A stretch of DNA of 40,928 bases, from contig CASDJM010000011.1 of NCBI GenBank assembly GCA_949280815.1, positions 1 to 40,928 of the forward strand, given 5' to 3'. Shown here piece by piece: positions 30,699-40,246 of this stretch (its first letter is position 1; the number at the start of each line of letters is the position of its first letter). The notes below the pieces were generated by a model. The model was not told where the DNA came from, did not search any database, and worked only from the letters and a program-made list of their open reading frames with translations. A program made the translations under genes and the position numbers. Origin of the DNA: an uncultured Clostridia bacterium (GTDB lineage: Bacteria > Bacillota > Clostridia > TANB77 > CAG-508).

Positions 30699-30738
30699 AA
30701 AAATAATCCTCCTTTCCGTTGGAAGATTTTTTCGCAAA

Positions 30739-30770
30739 CAAAAAAATCAACCATTTTACTGATTGATTTT
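30739..30770 (-). terminator. Terminator downstream of tRNA-Leu
   Basis: Read on the minus strand, AAAATCAA and TTGATTTT (from 30763-30770 and 30743-30750) form a perfect stem around a 12-base loop and are followed by T residues. It lies about 45 bases after the tRNA 3' end. A second small palindrome, TCTGTTC...GAACAGA, occupies 30779-30804 next to the attachment site. Confidence 0.65.
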
Positions 30771-30812
30771 CATATCTATCTGTTCTATAAAAAGTTCGAA
30801 CAGAAACGTCGT

Positions 30813-30900
30813 TGGTGCAGATGGCCGGAATCGAACCGGCACGGTTTATTCAACCGCAGGATTTTAAGTCCTGTGCGTCTACCAGTTCCGCCACATCTGC
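30813..30900 (-). tRNA. tRNA-Leu (anticodon UAA)
   Basis: An 88-base tRNA with encoded CCA. The acceptor stem pairs GCAGATG with CATCTGC; the anticodon loop CTTAAAA sits on a CAGGA/TCCTG stem, giving anticodon TAA; a long variable arm (GGTT...AACC) is typical of class II leucine tRNA; the T arm is GCCGG-TTCGATT-CCGGC. Its 3' end is the proposed attachment site of the island on the downstream side. Confidence 0.95.
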
Positions 30901-31015
30901 ATGTTTTTATAATTATAGGTTGAACTGGTTATCCCTAACAACAATTGATATTATAATATGTTGTTATTTTTTTGTCAATACATTTTTCTCAATTTTCCAA
31001 AATTTTATAATTAAC

Positions 31016-31224
31016 TTTTGAAAATGTCCCAACCTTTAATTTTAGAAAATGTCCCGTTTATGCCGAGAAAACTTATTGATTTTGAGTAATGCTTTGGTAT
31101 GCTTTTGAACCACAAAACATTTATTCCATTAGCTTTGGTGAAAATAGGTTTCCAAAGGATTAGAAGCTTAAAATCAATAAGGATATTGGAATAAATGGAA
31201 CATGGTTTGGGACATTTTCAAAAA
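31016..31224. repeat. Palindromic repeat element with GGGACATTTTC ends
   Basis: TTTTGAAAATGTCCCAACC (31016-31034) is mirrored by GGTTTGGGACATTTTCAAAA (31205-31224) with one base of difference. Further mirrored pieces lie inside: CTTATTGATTTT against AAAATCAATAAG, and ATTTATTCC against GGAATAAAT. The whole 209 bases can fold back almost end to end. There is no gene, so it resembles a MITE or a REP pair. An end of the same kind is at 26-40. Confidence 0.6.
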
Positions 31225-31444
31225 TTAGCGACAGAAAAAATAATAAAAAATATATTAGATAAAGCAATAAAAAAGTCGAATTTACTCTTGCACAAGCTAA
31301 AAACCCACTTTAATTTTTTAATTTTAGGTATGTTTTAATTATTCTATAATTTACCAATTTTTTTAACCTGTCATTTAGTCTTTCATTTCAAGCTGGAATT
31401 TACTTTTTTTACTTAACTTTTTCAAAATTTCTATTCTATTATAA

Positions 31445-31748
31445 CTATTTAATCAATGCTGTCACCTAACTCTAAAATCCTACAAGCGTTGATTTTAATT
31501 AAATAAATAGGTAATCTAAAAATATGGCTGAAAATTCGAATGCAACTGAAAAATATTTAGAGATTCTTATCTGACAAAATGAGGGATGTTCAAGCCAAAT
31601 GCTACTATATCAATATTTTCTCAATTTTTCGGTTACCCTACATAACGCTAAGAAATATTTTATAGATTATCTGTTTTTATATAAGTAAATATTATTAAAT
31701 TAGTACTTATAGGATTTTGAAGTTAGGTTGACAGCATTGACTATTTAA
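31445..31748. mobile_element. 288-bp MITE with 8-bp target duplication
   Basis: Terminal inverted repeats of about 32 bases begin TCAATGCTGTCA at 31453 and end TGACAGCATTGA at 31740, with one gap and three substitutions. Both sides are flanked by a perfect direct repeat, CTATTTAA, at 31445-31452 and 31741-31748. The 288 bases between carry no gene. This is the structure of a non-autonomous insertion. The right target copy contains the pdp stop codon, so the element inserted exactly at the end of that gene. No matching transposase is in the window. Confidence 0.8.
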
Positions 31749-33045
31749 TAACCTCCCATATTGTCTTTCCCTTTTCAACAATGCCATTCGAAACTTTCAC
31801 AATCTCTTTCAATTTAATTTTAGTCTCTCTCAATTTATCTTCATCATTCGCATGCACATAAGCTAAAACATCGTTTTTCTCTACTCTATCTGCCACTTTT
31901 TTAGACAATACAATTCCTACTGATGGGTCTATTGCATCTTCTTTCTTCTCTCTTCCTGCTCCTAACATTCCTGCTAACTTCCCAACTTCTTTACTATCAA
32001 TTTCTTGTATATAGCCATCTTCTTCGCTGTAAATTGATTCTATATAAGTAGCTTTTGGTAACTTTTCTAAATTCTCAATATAAGAAATATCTCCCCCTTG
32101 CTTTTGTACTAATTCTAGAAATTTATGATAAGCTTTTCCATTTTGTATGTTTTCTAATAATCTCTTCTTATTTTCCTCTAAATTTTCTCCTTTATTGGCT
32201 AATTGTAGCATATAAGCACCCAATTCTAATACCACTTGTTTTAAATCTTTTGGCATATTTCCCTTTAAAAATTGAACTGCTTCCATCACTTCTAATGAAT
32301 TTCCAATCGCATAACCCAATGGTTCATTCATATTGGTTAATACGCAAGCAGTTTCTCTATTTGCTAATTTTCCTATCTGAATCATCATATTGGATAATTT
32401 TCTTGCTTCTTCCATGTCTTTCATAAAAGCACCTTTGCCAACTGTTACATCTAATACTATTTTTTGAGCACCACTAGCAATCTTTTTACTCATAATACTA
32501 GAAGCTATTAGTGGTATACTTTCCACACAAGAAATACTATCTCTAAGTGCATAGAGTTTTTTATCAGCTGGTGCTAAATTTAAAGTTTGTGAAATCATGC
32601 TAATACCAATTTGTTCTACATTTTTTACAAATTGTTTCAATTCAATCGCTGTTTGATAACCAGGAATAGACTCTAATTTATCCACTGTTCCACCTGTAAA
32701 ACCAAGCCCTCTTCCTGACATCTTAGCAACTGGTACACCCAAGGAACTAACTAATGGTAAAAGAATAAGAGAAACTTTATCTCCTACTCCACCTGTGGAA
32801 TGTTTATCCACAATCACTTCTCCTAATGTGGATAAATCTAATACTTCTCCTGAATATGCCATAGCTAATGTTAGGTCTGTTGTTTCTTGGTCTGTCATAC
32901 CATTTAAATAAATTGCCATCACGAGAGCCGCTACTTGATAATCAGTCACTTGATTATTTGTATAAGCAGTAATAAAATATTCAATCTCTGTTTTTGATAA
33001 TTCTTTTTTATCTCTTTTTTTCTCTAAAATCTCTAAAAAGTTCAT
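31741..33045 (-). CDS. pdp: Pyrimidine-nucleoside phosphorylase
   Basis: It converts uridine, thymidine and deoxyuridine with phosphate to the base and (deoxy)ribose-1-phosphate in salvage. Start set at the ATG of MNFLEILEKKRDKKEL (33045) after TAGGTGA; the frame is open to 33105. The 434-residue length is normal. Motifs: the phosphate loop VDKHSTGGVGDK at about 80-91, the family block KMSGRGLGFTGGTVDKLESI, and the C-terminal biotinyl-like fold. The stop codon TAG lies in the target duplication of the MITE, leaving the protein intact. It is 67 bases downstream of rnhB and probably co-transcribed. Confidence 0.95.
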   Translation of the reverse strand: MNFLEILEKKRDKKELSKTEIEYFITAYTNNQVTDYQVAALVMAIYLNGMTDQETTDLTLAMAYSGEVLDLSTLGEVIVDKHSTGGVGDKVSLILLPLVSSLGVPVAKMSGRGLGFTGGTVDKLESIPGYQTAIELKQFVKNVEQIGISMISQTLNLAPADKKLYALRDSISCVESIPLIASSIMSKKIASGAQKIVLDVTVGKGAFMKDMEEARKLSNMMIQIGKLANRETACVLTNMNEPLGYAIGNSLEVMEAVQFLKGNMPKDLKQVVLELGAYMLQLANKGENLEENKKRLLENIQNGKAYHKFLELVQKQGGDISYIENLEKLPKATYIESIYSEEDGYIQEIDSKEVGKLAGMLGAGREKKEDAIDPSVGIVLSKKVADRVEKNDVLAYVHANDEDKLRETKIKLKEIVKVSNGIVEKGKTIWEVIK

Positions 33046-33112
33046 TACTATTTCACCTATAATAATAGATAAAGTACTAAAAACATTCTCTAGTACCCAT
33101 TTCATAAATAAT

Positions 33113-33745
33113 CTATCTTCCTATAAAATTCTTTGTAAAACTTCTTCTGTGTATTGGACACAATCCATATTCTTTGATAGAGGCTATGTGATTGGCAGTT
33201 CCATAACCTTTATGTTGTGCAAAACCATATTGTGGATATATTTCATCCCATTGTCTCATAATTCTATCCCTTGTTACCTTTGCTATAATAGAAGCCGCTG
33301 CTATATTATAACATTTAGCATCTCCTTTAATGATAGAATCATATGGTATTCCCTTTGTATTAATATGAGTTAAAGCATCTACCAAAATTAAATCTGGTTT
33401 TATTTCTAATTCTTCAACAACCTTAGTAACACCTTGTTTGGTTGCATTTAAAATATTAATTTCATCAATAATGTCTTGCCCAATAATAGCAACAGAATAA
33501 CCAATGGCTTCTTCTAAAATTAAATCATACAATTTTTCTCTCTTTTTTTCAGAAACCTTTTTCGAATCATTCACACCTTCTATCATGGAATCTTCTGGCA
33601 TAATAACTCCTGCTACTACAACTGGACCAGCTAAAGGACCTCTTCCCGCTTCATCAATTCCACATATTTTCTGAAATCCTTTTTGATATAAATCTTTTTC
33701 CATTTCTTTTAATTTCGTTAATCTCTCTTGCTCCTTTTCCTTCAT
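33113..33745 (-). CDS. rnhB: Ribonuclease HII
   Basis: It cuts the RNA strand of RNA-DNA hybrids and removes misincorporated ribonucleotides. The active site begins CGIDEAGRGPLAGPVVVAGV with D31 and E32, with a further Asp in DLILVDALTH and another in KVTRDRIMRQ. The GYGTANHIASIKEYG and HRRSF segments near the end are family-typical. Length 210. An N-terminal charged helix of about 25 residues precedes the core. Confidence 0.96.
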   Translation of the reverse strand: MKEKEQERLTKLKEMEKDLYQKGFQKICGIDEAGRGPLAGPVVVAGVIMPEDSMIEGVNDSKKVSEKKREKLYDLILEEAIGYSVAIIGQDIIDEINILNATKQGVTKVVEELEIKPDLILVDALTHINTKGIPYDSIIKGDAKCYNIAAASIIAKVTRDRIMRQWDEIYPQYGFAQHKGYGTANHIASIKEYGLCPIHRRSFTKNFIGR

Positions 33746-33842
33746 TGTTTATCCCATTCCTTACTAGATATTTTATAAACACTATTACTCCAACGTTTCA
33801 TCTATTTTTTCAATTTACAGTCTGTATGCAGTCAATGAAAAT

Positions 33843-34355
33843 TTATTCTTCTATTTGGTCAATGGCTGTTAAAGAATAATTACCTTGGTATCCTTTCGTA
33901 TTATATATCTCTACTGTTACATTTGTTTCATCAAATTGAATTAAATATTTTTCATCACTTTCCAACTTCATTTTATTTAATCCCCAACTTGCTTGAGCTT
34001 CTGGTGTTAACCAATAACAAGTAATCGTATCAGTTATCTCAAAACCAGATGGTATTTCACTATCTGTTGCTTTTTGTAATTTAGCATTTTCTACATAGAC
34101 ATCATTTCTAACTTTAGCCTTTTTAGACTCATCTGGGTTAATTCCCATTTTGAAAGTAGCATCTTCAACATATTCTCTAGCTTTGGCTTCTATTAAAAGC
34201 ATATTAGTCTTCAATTCTTCTAATTTTGCTTTTTTTATAATATCTGTACTACTATAAATACCAATTCCTGCTAAAATTATCATCACAACTATCGTAATAG
34301 ACAAGGCAACTAATGTCACGCCCTCTTCTCTCTTTTTCATCTTTTCTATATTCAT
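33843..34355 (-). CDS. Pilin-like / type II secretion-like surface protein
   Basis: Start set at 34355 (AAGG about nine bases upstream); two ATG lie slightly upstream. The 170-residue product has a prepilin-type leader: KKREEG then VTLVALSITIVVMIILAGIG, i.e. a charged leader, Gly at the cleavage site and a single hydrophobic helix. The Glu at +5 typical of true type IV pilins is absent (Ala). The remaining domain is soluble. Many small proteins with this leader occur in uncultured Clostridia; role unknown. No pilus machinery is nearby. Confidence 0.65.
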   Translation of the reverse strand: MNIEKMKKREEGVTLVALSITIVVMIILAGIGIYSSTDIIKKAKLEELKTNMLLIEAKAREYVEDATFKMGINPDESKKAKVRNDVYVENAKLQKATDSEIPSGFEITDTITCYWLTPEAQASWGLNKMKLESDEKYLIQFDETNVTVEIYNTKGYQGNYSLTAIDQIEE

Positions 34356-34468
34356 AATTATCATCCTTCACGTTTTCAATTTTTCTACATTATATAGTTT
34401 TATCATAATATTTTCAATACAAAGACAACTTTTTTTCACATAAAATTCACAAACCTCTTGTATTATAT

Positions 34469-34477
34469 TGCTATAAT
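34469..34477 (+). promoter_or_regulatory. Extended -10 promoter for htrA
   Basis: TTGCTATAAT gives an extended -10 (TGC followed by TATAAT at 34472-34477) with only a weak -35. The leader of roughly 85 bases contains a hairpin, ATCCAGT with ACTGGAT at about 34512-34550, just before the GAAAGGA ribosome site. Confidence 0.5.
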
Positions 34478-34569
34478 AGGTTATTATAGTAATAAATATT
34501 TTTAAAATTCTATCCAGTAAACACTACTACTTAACTAATAAACTGGATTTTAGAAAGGATGATATTAAA

Positions 34570-35838
34570 ATGCAAGAAAATGAAAAAAAAGAAAGAAATG
34601 TACAAAATTTTAAAACAGTACAAAATCCAAGTACATATAAGACGATTTACAAAAATGAAACTACACCTAAATCAAAAATTGGATTTGGGAAAGGAATTTT
34701 ATTACCTTTCTTTAGTGGTGCTGTAGGATGTGCTGTGGTATTAGGAACCTGTCTTAGTATTCCCTCTATTCGATTAAAAATAGTCAATGAAACTTCTCAC
34801 ATGGAAAGTACTACGAATAATACTTCTCAAAGCTCAGGATATGTGAGTCAAACTTCACTTTCTAATTATTCTGACACAGCAGTTTATGCTGCTAATAAAA
34901 TCTTACCCTCCATTGTAGGAATTGAAGTAGAATACAATGTAAATTCGCTTATCTCTATGTTTGGCAGACAAACCCAAGCTAATACAGCAACAGCTAGTGG
35001 CTCTGGTATCATTATTAGCGATGATGGTTATATTCTTACCAACAATCATATTGTGGCTACCTCTTCTTCTGAATCATATTATGAAGTATCAGAAGCCACC
35101 AAATTAACTGTCACTCTGTTTAATGATGAAACCAAATACGAAGCCAAAATTGTTGGAACAGATGAGCAAACCGATTTGGCTGTTATTAAAATCGAAAAAA
35201 CAGGACTTTCTAGAGCAGAATTTGCCGATTCTGACAATATAAAAGTAGGAGAATTTGCCATGGCTGTTGGTAATCCACTAGGAATGCAAAGTAGTATTAC
35301 TTGTGGTGTAATTAGTGCTGTTAATAGAGAAGTAACTGACTCAGACGGAAAAAAATTCACCTTGATGCAAACAGATGCTGCTATTAATTCTGGCAATAGC
35401 GGTGGTGCTTTGGTTAATAGTGAAGGTAAAGTTGTTGGTATTAACACATTAAAACTTTCAGGAACTGGAATTGAAGGCATGGGATTTGCTATTCCAATTA
35501 ATGCTACAACTGATATCACTTCTCAATTAATTCAATACAGTAAAGTAAAAAGACCTTATATTGGAATTTCTGGAATGGATTTAAACGAAAAAACTGCTAA
35601 AGCTAACAATTTAGCAGTTGGTATCTATGTAAAATCTGTTGATGATTTTTCTGCTGCTGAAAAAGCTGGAATCAAAATTGGAGATGTTATTGTTGAAGCA
35701 AATGGTAAAAAAATCTCAACAATGGATGAACTAAATGAAATAAAAAATTCTCATAAAATTGGAGATGAAATGAAAATTAAAGTAAACCGTGATGGACAAG
35801 AGAAAGAATTGACAATCACATTAGGCGAACAACCATAA
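34570..35838 (+). CDS. htrA: HtrA/DegP-type membrane-anchored serine protease
   Basis: A 422-residue quality-control protease at the outer face of the membrane. A cytosolic lysine-rich tail (1-40) is followed by one membrane helix (about 41-63), a linker rich in Ser/Thr (75-105), the trypsin-like domain with H160 (LTNNHIV), D202 (TDLAVIK) and S277 (NSGNSGGAL), and a single PDZ domain (about 325-415). A hairpin lies in the leader. It may be stress-induced, but no known operator is visible. Confidence 0.94.
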   Translation: MQENEKKERNVQNFKTVQNPSTYKTIYKNETTPKSKIGFGKGILLPFFSGAVGCAVVLGTCLSIPSIRLKIVNETSHMESTTNNTSQSSGYVSQTSLSNYSDTAVYAANKILPSIVGIEVEYNVNSLISMFGRQTQANTATASGSGIIISDDGYILTNNHIVATSSSESYYEVSEATKLTVTLFNDETKYEAKIVGTDEQTDLAVIKIEKTGLSRAEFADSDNIKVGEFAMAVGNPLGMQSSITCGVISAVNREVTDSDGKKFTLMQTDAAINSGNSGGALVNSEGKVVGINTLKLSGTGIEGMGFAIPINATTDITSQLIQYSKVKRPYIGISGMDLNEKTAKANNLAVGIYVKSVDDFSAAEKAGIKIGDVIVEANGKKISTMDELNEIKNSHKIGDEMKIKVNRDGQEKELTITLGEQP

Positions 35839-35984
35839 CAATCGTTCGCCTGTGTTACAAAAATGAAATTTGTTTAGTTTTCACTTTTTGTTCACACAAT
35901 GGACAAAATCAATTAGTAAAATACAAATATAGTCAGTAAAAAGTAATACTGATTGATATTAAAAACATCCCCTTTTATTTAAGA

Positions 35985-36010
35985 AAAAGAGAAGCTAGCA
36001 CTTCTCTTTT
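35985..36010. terminator. Bidirectional terminator
   Basis: AAAAGAGAAG (35985-35994) and CTTCTCTTTT (36001-36010) pair perfectly around a six-base loop with T/A tracts on both sides. It separates convergent htrA and the gene at 36035. A further palindrome, AGGCGAAC with GTTCGCCT, overlaps the htrA stop. Confidence 0.75.
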
Positions 36011-36034
36011 CTTTTATTTATTCTGTTGTTATTC

Positions 36035-36892
36035 TTATATAATAATCAAATCAGTTTCACTAGTAAATGTATCATTTCCATAAGCATAAATGATATATAA
36101 AGTATTATTCGTCAAATAAAATTGCTTAGAGTTTTCTATTTTATAAATATTACTTGTAACATCTCGTCCATAAATGTTATATCCTAGATTTTTCAAGTCT
36201 TCTACCTTTTTTTGCTCTATCTCAATTTCATTTTTAATTTTATTTTGTAATTCAAATGAATCTATATCTTCTATTTTCAACACTTCTTCTAATGAAATCT
36301 CTTTATTATTTCTTAAATCATAATTATAAGTTTGTATAATTACCCTCTGAGCACTTGAACCTTCTTTCAAATTAGAGCGAATCATTACTGACAAAATATC
36401 ATTTTGCACATTAGCCACATATTCTACTGTATAAATTATATTTTTATTCTGACTTTCCAAAATATTACTTGTCTTTTCTATAAAACCTTCGATTTCTTTA
36501 TTATACTCTTCTACAATTTCATTATCAATATTAATATAAGGTATATGGACTTCTACATCATAGCTATTTAATTTGCTGTTATTTCCTTCAATTCTCGTAT
36601 ACACAAGTGGTTTATCATCTTCTTTCTTTTTATTGCCTTGCCCATCCCCATTCTCTATACGATTCGTAAAAATTTGGTCAAATTCCGATTTCAACACTTC
36701 TATTTGCTCTTCTGTTTTCTTCCCCAACTCACTTTTTGACTCAAAACCAAATAATCTTCCAATATCAATTCTAGCATAAAATTGAACACAAAAGCCGATA
36801 ACGACAGATATAATACATATAACTATAATGATTACATAAATAGCTATTTGTCTTTTATTAAACACTTTTTTCTCTGGTATAACTACGTTCAT
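36035..36892 (-). CDS. Membrane-anchored protein, DUF4163/RsiV-like
   Basis: The 285-residue protein has one N-terminal membrane helix (about 15-37, QIAIYVIIIVICIISVVIGF) and an extracellular part. The segment YDVEVHIPYINIDNEIVEEY NKEIEG resembles the DUF4163 domain found in peptidoglycan deacetylases and anti-sigma factors, followed by a DUF3298-like half (ISLEEVLKIEDIDSFELQNK). I infer a cell-envelope role only; no catalytic residues are visible. It is monocistronic and convergent with htrA. Confidence 0.55.
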   Translation of the reverse strand: MNVVIPEKKVFNKRQIAIYVIIIVICIISVVIGFCVQFYARIDIGRLFGFESKSELGKKTEEQIEVLKSEFDQIFTNRIENGDGQGNKKKEDDKPLVYTRIEGNNSKLNSYDVEVHIPYINIDNEIVEEYNKEIEGFIEKTSNILESQNKNIIYTVEYVANVQNDILSVMIRSNLKEGSSAQRVIIQTYNYDLRNNKEISLEEVLKIEDIDSFELQNKIKNEIEIEQKKVEDLKNLGYNIYGRDVTSNIYKIENSKQFYLTNNTLYIIYAYGNDTFTSETDLIII

Positions 36893-36982
36893 TGCAATCT
36901 ATCCCTCTTCTTTCATTTCTCTATTTCATTATAACATTGTTCTAAAATTTTGCCAAGAGGAACAGACATTTTTGGCAATTTC

Positions 36983-37115
36983 GTCCCCACTGGTTCCGGG
37001 ATTAAATGGGGACACTTTAGACTTAAGTATATTTTAAATTAAAAAATAGAATAAACTTGTTGGAAAAAATCAATAAGCTAAATTGTCCCCATTTAATCCC
37101 GGAACCAGTGGGGAC
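36983..37115. repeat. Inverted REP pair (REPIN-like) upstream of clpE
   Basis: Two identical arms of 32 bases (36983-37014 and 37084-37115) face each other across 69 bases. Each arm is itself closed by GTCCCCA at one side and TGGGGAC at the other, so it can also form its own small hairpin. This double palindrome is the architecture of REP doublets mobilized by Y1/RAYT transposases. No such transposase is in the window. It lies between divergent genes. Confidence 0.75.
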
Positions 37116-37141
37116 AATCAAGAAAAATATCTTTATAATTA

Positions 37142-37170
37142 TTGACTATTTCGCATTTTTAAGGTATGAT
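37142..37170 (+). promoter_or_regulatory. Promoter of clpE
   Basis: TTGACT (37142-37147), 17 bases, TATGAT (37165-37170). It begins 27 bases after the REP pair, so the repeat sits directly upstream of the promoter. I see no clear CtsR operator. Confidence 0.7.
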
Positions 37171-37212
37171 ATTATAGATTAAATTTAAATAGAAATGAGG
37201 AATTAAAAAAGT

Positions 37213-39582
37213 ATGTTATGTTCAGAATGTAATAAAAATCCAGCTATCCTTTTTTATAAAAAAATAGAAAACGGAAAAGAATCCATGGAAGGTTATTGTT
37301 ATGACTGTGCTAAGAAAAAAGGAATTAACCCAAATGAAGTATTAGCAAATCAAAATGATATCCTATCCAATGATAAAATAAATTTGTCAGACATGACAAA
37401 GCAGTTTGAAAGTATCTTTAAAGATTTAGCTGAAAATATCAATTTAGAAGATATCGAAAATATAGAAGGTGCTATTACCTTTGAAAACACAGACTCTAAT
37501 AGTGACTCTGATGAGAATGCTTCCAAAATAGCAGGTGCTGCTATTCCACTTGGTTCCCTATTCTCTAATATGTTTAATGGACAAAATAGTAAAGAAAAAG
37601 AAGAACAAGGTGAACCAATTAGTGGCAGAAAAAAAGTAAAAATAGAAAAAAAGAAAAACACAAAACAAAATAAAAAGAAAAAATTTCTAGACACTTATGG
37701 AACGAATTTGACAAGTAAAGCAAAAAACAATGAACTTGATATTATCATTGGTCGAGACAAAGAAATTCAAAGAATTGTTCAAATCCTAAATAGACGTTCT
37801 AAAAACAATCCTTGTTTAATTGGAGAACCTGGTGTTGGTAAAACTGCAATTAGCCAAGGTTTAGCAATAAAAATTGCAAATCAAAATGTTCCTGCTAAAC
37901 TTTTAAACAAAGAAGTTTATTTATTAGATATGACCGCTGTTATTGCTGGAACCCAATTTAGAGGACAATTTGAATCCAGAATGAAAGGTATTATTGATGA
38001 ATGTAAAGAATATGGAAATATCATTCTAGTCATTGATGAAATCCATAATATTATTGGTGCTGGTGATGGTGAACACTCTATGAATGCTGCTAATATTTTA
38101 AAACCTGCTTTATCTAATGGAGAAATTCAATTAATTGGTACCACTACCCTAAAAGAATATAGAAAATACATTGAAAAAGACTCTGCCCTAGAAAGAAGAT
38201 TTCAACAAGTATTGGTAGAAGAGCCAAATATCGATGATTCGATTGGTATTTTGGAAGGGATTAAAAAATATTATGAAGAATATCACAAAGTAAAAATATC
38301 TTCTGATGTCATTCGTCAAGCTGTTATTATGTCTGAAAAATATATACATGATCGATTTTTACCAGACAAAGCAATTGACATTTTAGATGAAGCTTGTTCT
38401 AGAATCAACTTAGAAAACAAAGACTTATATAAATTAGAAATGCTAAAACAAGAACTTTCCCATGTACAATCCGAAAAAGAAGAAGTCATTGCAGCTGACT
38501 CAACAGAAGATTATCAAAGAGCTGCTGATTTAAAAACTCGTGAATGTCAATTAATTGAGCAACTTGATCAATTAAATAGCAAAATGAAATTAAAACAAAT
38601 TACCATTCAAGACATTGCTAATGTAATAGAGAGTTGGACAAAAATACCAGTAAAAAAAATAACAGAAGCTGAAACACAAAAACTATTAAATTTAGAAACC
38701 AATCTTCATAAAAGAATTATTGGACAAGAAGAAGCTGTTAGTAGTGTAGCAAGAGCCATTCGAAGAAATCGTGCTGGTCTACAAAGTACAAAAAGACCAC
38801 CTTCTTTCATCTTTGTTGGTCCAACTGGTGTAGGAAAAACGGAACTTGCCAAATCTCTTGCTTACGAAATGTTCGGAAGTGAAGATGCCATTATTAGAGT
38901 TGACATGTCTGAATACATGGAAAGTCATTCTACTTCTAAATTAATTGGTGCCCCTCCTGGATATGTTGGCTATGATGATGCTGGTCAACTAACAGATAAA
39001 GTAAAAAGAAAGCCTTATTCCATCATTTTATTAGATGAGATTGAAAAAGCACATCCTGATGTATTTAATGTTCTGCTTCAAGTATTAGATGATGGAAAAT
39101 TAACTGACAGTCAAGGTAATTCTGTTAGTTTCGCAAATACCATTATCATTATGACTTCTAATGCTGGTTCTAACTTGAATAACAATTCTATTGGATTTGG
39201 TGGGCAAACCATTAGCAAAAATAAAATTATAGACAGCTTAAAAGACATATTTCGCCCTGAATTTTTAAATAGAGTTGATGAAATTGTAGCATTTGATAGT
39301 TTAACCAAAGAGCAATTAATGCAAATCGTTGATTTAATGTTAAAAAATACAATAACTGCTTTAAAAGAAAAAGACATTCAAATTGAAATCAGTAAATCAG
39401 CAAAAAACTTCATTTTAGAAAAAGGTACTGACACTAAATTTGGTGCAAGACCTTTAAGAAGAGCCATTCAAAGATACATTGATGATGAACTTTCTGAAAT
39501 GATTTTACGTAGTGAACTTTTAGATGGAAATACTGTAGTTGTCAATTTAAAAAATAATCAATTAGATTTTAAAATAAAATAG
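37213..39582 (+). CDS. clpE: Clp ATPase with N-terminal zinc finger (ClpE type)
   Basis: A hexameric unfoldase feeding ClpP. The 789-residue protein has a zinc finger with C3/C6 and C29/C32 instead of Clp_N repeats, which is the ClpE pattern; then a low-complexity, lysine-rich linker (about 125-160); AAA-1 with GEPGVGKT (204-211) and ILVIDEIH; a UVR-like coiled segment (about 430-455); and AAA-2 with GPTGVGKT (536-543) and [10 protein letters not shown]. The SIGFGG tripeptide loop near 655 is the ClpP-binding type. It is 9 bases before pgsA and forms an operon with it. Confidence 0.92.
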   Translation: MLCSECNKNPAILFYKKIENGKESMEGYCYDCAKKKGINPNEVLANQNDILSNDKINLSDMTKQFESIFKDLAENINLEDIENIEGAITFENTDSNSDSDENASKIAGAAIPLGSLFSNMFNGQNSKEKEEQGEPISGRKKVKIEKKKNTKQNKKKKFLDTYGTNLTSKAKNNELDIIIGRDKEIQRIVQILNRRSKNNPCLIGEPGVGKTAISQGLAIKIANQNVPAKLLNKEVYLLDMTAVIAGTQFRGQFESRMKGIIDECKEYGNIILVIDEIHNIIGAGDGEHSMNAANILKPALSNGEIQLIGTTTLKEYRKYIEKDSALERRFQQVLVEEPNIDDSIGILEGIKKYYEEYHKVKISSDVIRQAVIMSEKYIHDRFLPDKAIDILDEACSRINLENKDLYKLEMLKQELSHVQSEKEEVIAADSTEDYQRAADLKTRECQLIEQLDQLNSKMKLKQITIQDIANVIESWTKIPVKKITEAETQKLLNLETNLHKRIIGQEEAVSSVARAIRRNRAGLQSTKRPPSFIFVGPTGVGKTELAKSLAYEMFGSEDAIIRVDMSEYMESHSTSKLIGAPPGYVGYDDAGQLTDKVKRKPYSIILLDEIEKAHPDVFNVLLQVLDDGKLTDSQGNSVSFANTIIIMTSNAGSNLNNNSIGFGGQTISKNKIIDSLKDIFRPEFLNRVDEIVAFDSLTKEQLMQIVDLMLKNTITALKEKDIQIEISKSAKNFILEKGTDTKFGARPLRRAIQRYIDDELSEMILRSELLDGNTVVVNLKNNQLDFKIK

Positions 39583-39591
39583 GAGAAAATT

Positions 39592-40185
39592 ATGTTAAAA
39601 TATGTACCAAATATCCTAACTGTTATACGAATTTTATTAATACCTGTTATTGTAGTTTTTATTTTTACAGGCAATTACATATTAGCATTTGTATTCTTTA
39701 CTATATCTGGTATAACAGACATTGCAGATGGTTTCATTGCTAGAAAATTTAATTTAGTTTCTAACTTTGGAAAATTGATGGATCCTTTAGCTGATAAATT
39801 AACACAAATAGCTACTTTAGCCTCTCTTGTGTTTACCCATATCATTCCTATCTGGATTTTACTAATTGTATTTTTAAAAGAATTTATTATGATTTGTGGT
39901 GCCTCTTTCCTTTATGGAAAAGATGTCGTAGTCTATAGCAGATGGTATGGTAAACTTGCCACTGTTCTATTCTATATTGCTATTGTCATTTCTCTTTTAC
40001 TAAAACAATTTAATCTAAATGACATTTGGCAAAATTTTGATTTAGGACTATATACTTTGGCTTTAGTAGCAACTATTTTCTCTTTGATTATGTATGTGAG
40101 AGATTTATATCAGAAAGGCTTTATCGATAAACAAGACTTAAAAAAAGAGGTCACTGTTGATAAGAAAGAAAAAAAGAAGAAATAA
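39592..40185 (+). CDS. pgsA: CDP-diacylglycerol-glycerol-3-phosphate 3-phosphatidyltransferase
   Basis: It makes phosphatidylglycerophosphate, the first committed step to phosphatidylglycerol, in the membrane. The CDP-alcohol phosphotransferase motif is complete: DGFIARKFNLVSNFGKLMDP then LADK, fitting D-G-x2-A-R-x8-G-x3-D-x3-D. About five membrane helices are visible in 197 residues, and a basic cytosolic tail (KKEKKKK) ends it. AGGAG lies before the ATG, and transcription is shared with clpE. Confidence 0.93.
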   Translation: MLKYVPNILTVIRILLIPVIVVFIFTGNYILAFVFFTISGITDIADGFIARKFNLVSNFGKLMDPLADKLTQIATLASLVFTHIIPIWILLIVFLKEFIMICGASFLYGKDVVVYSRWYGKLATVLFYIAIVISLLLKQFNLNDIWQNFDLGLYTLALVATIFSLIMYVRDLYQKGFIDKQDLKKEVTVDKKEKKKK

Positions 40186-40190
40186 TTTTT

Positions 40191-40210
40191 GGAACGGAGG
40201 AAAAAATCAT
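40191..40210. repeat. Copy of the GGGACGGAGG repeat end
   Basis: The 20 bases here match 75-94 in all but one position. The match starts six bases after the pgsA stop. With the ATTTTTTC at 40222-40229 it can form a small hairpin that may terminate pgsA. Only one arm of the longer inverted repeat seen at 75-159 is present. Confidence 0.5.
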
Positions 40211-40246
40211 TTCTTCTTTTATTTTTTCAAATAATTCTTTGTATCT

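Noticed and set aside
30678-30923. Plus-strand frame of 81 residues containing WCRWPESNRH
   Set aside because: It runs across the tRNA-Leu gene; this peptide is a familiar false translation of a tRNA antisense strand.
34570-35519. Minus-strand frame inside htrA
   Set aside because: It is antisense to a protein with complete catalytic motifs and has no ribosome site.
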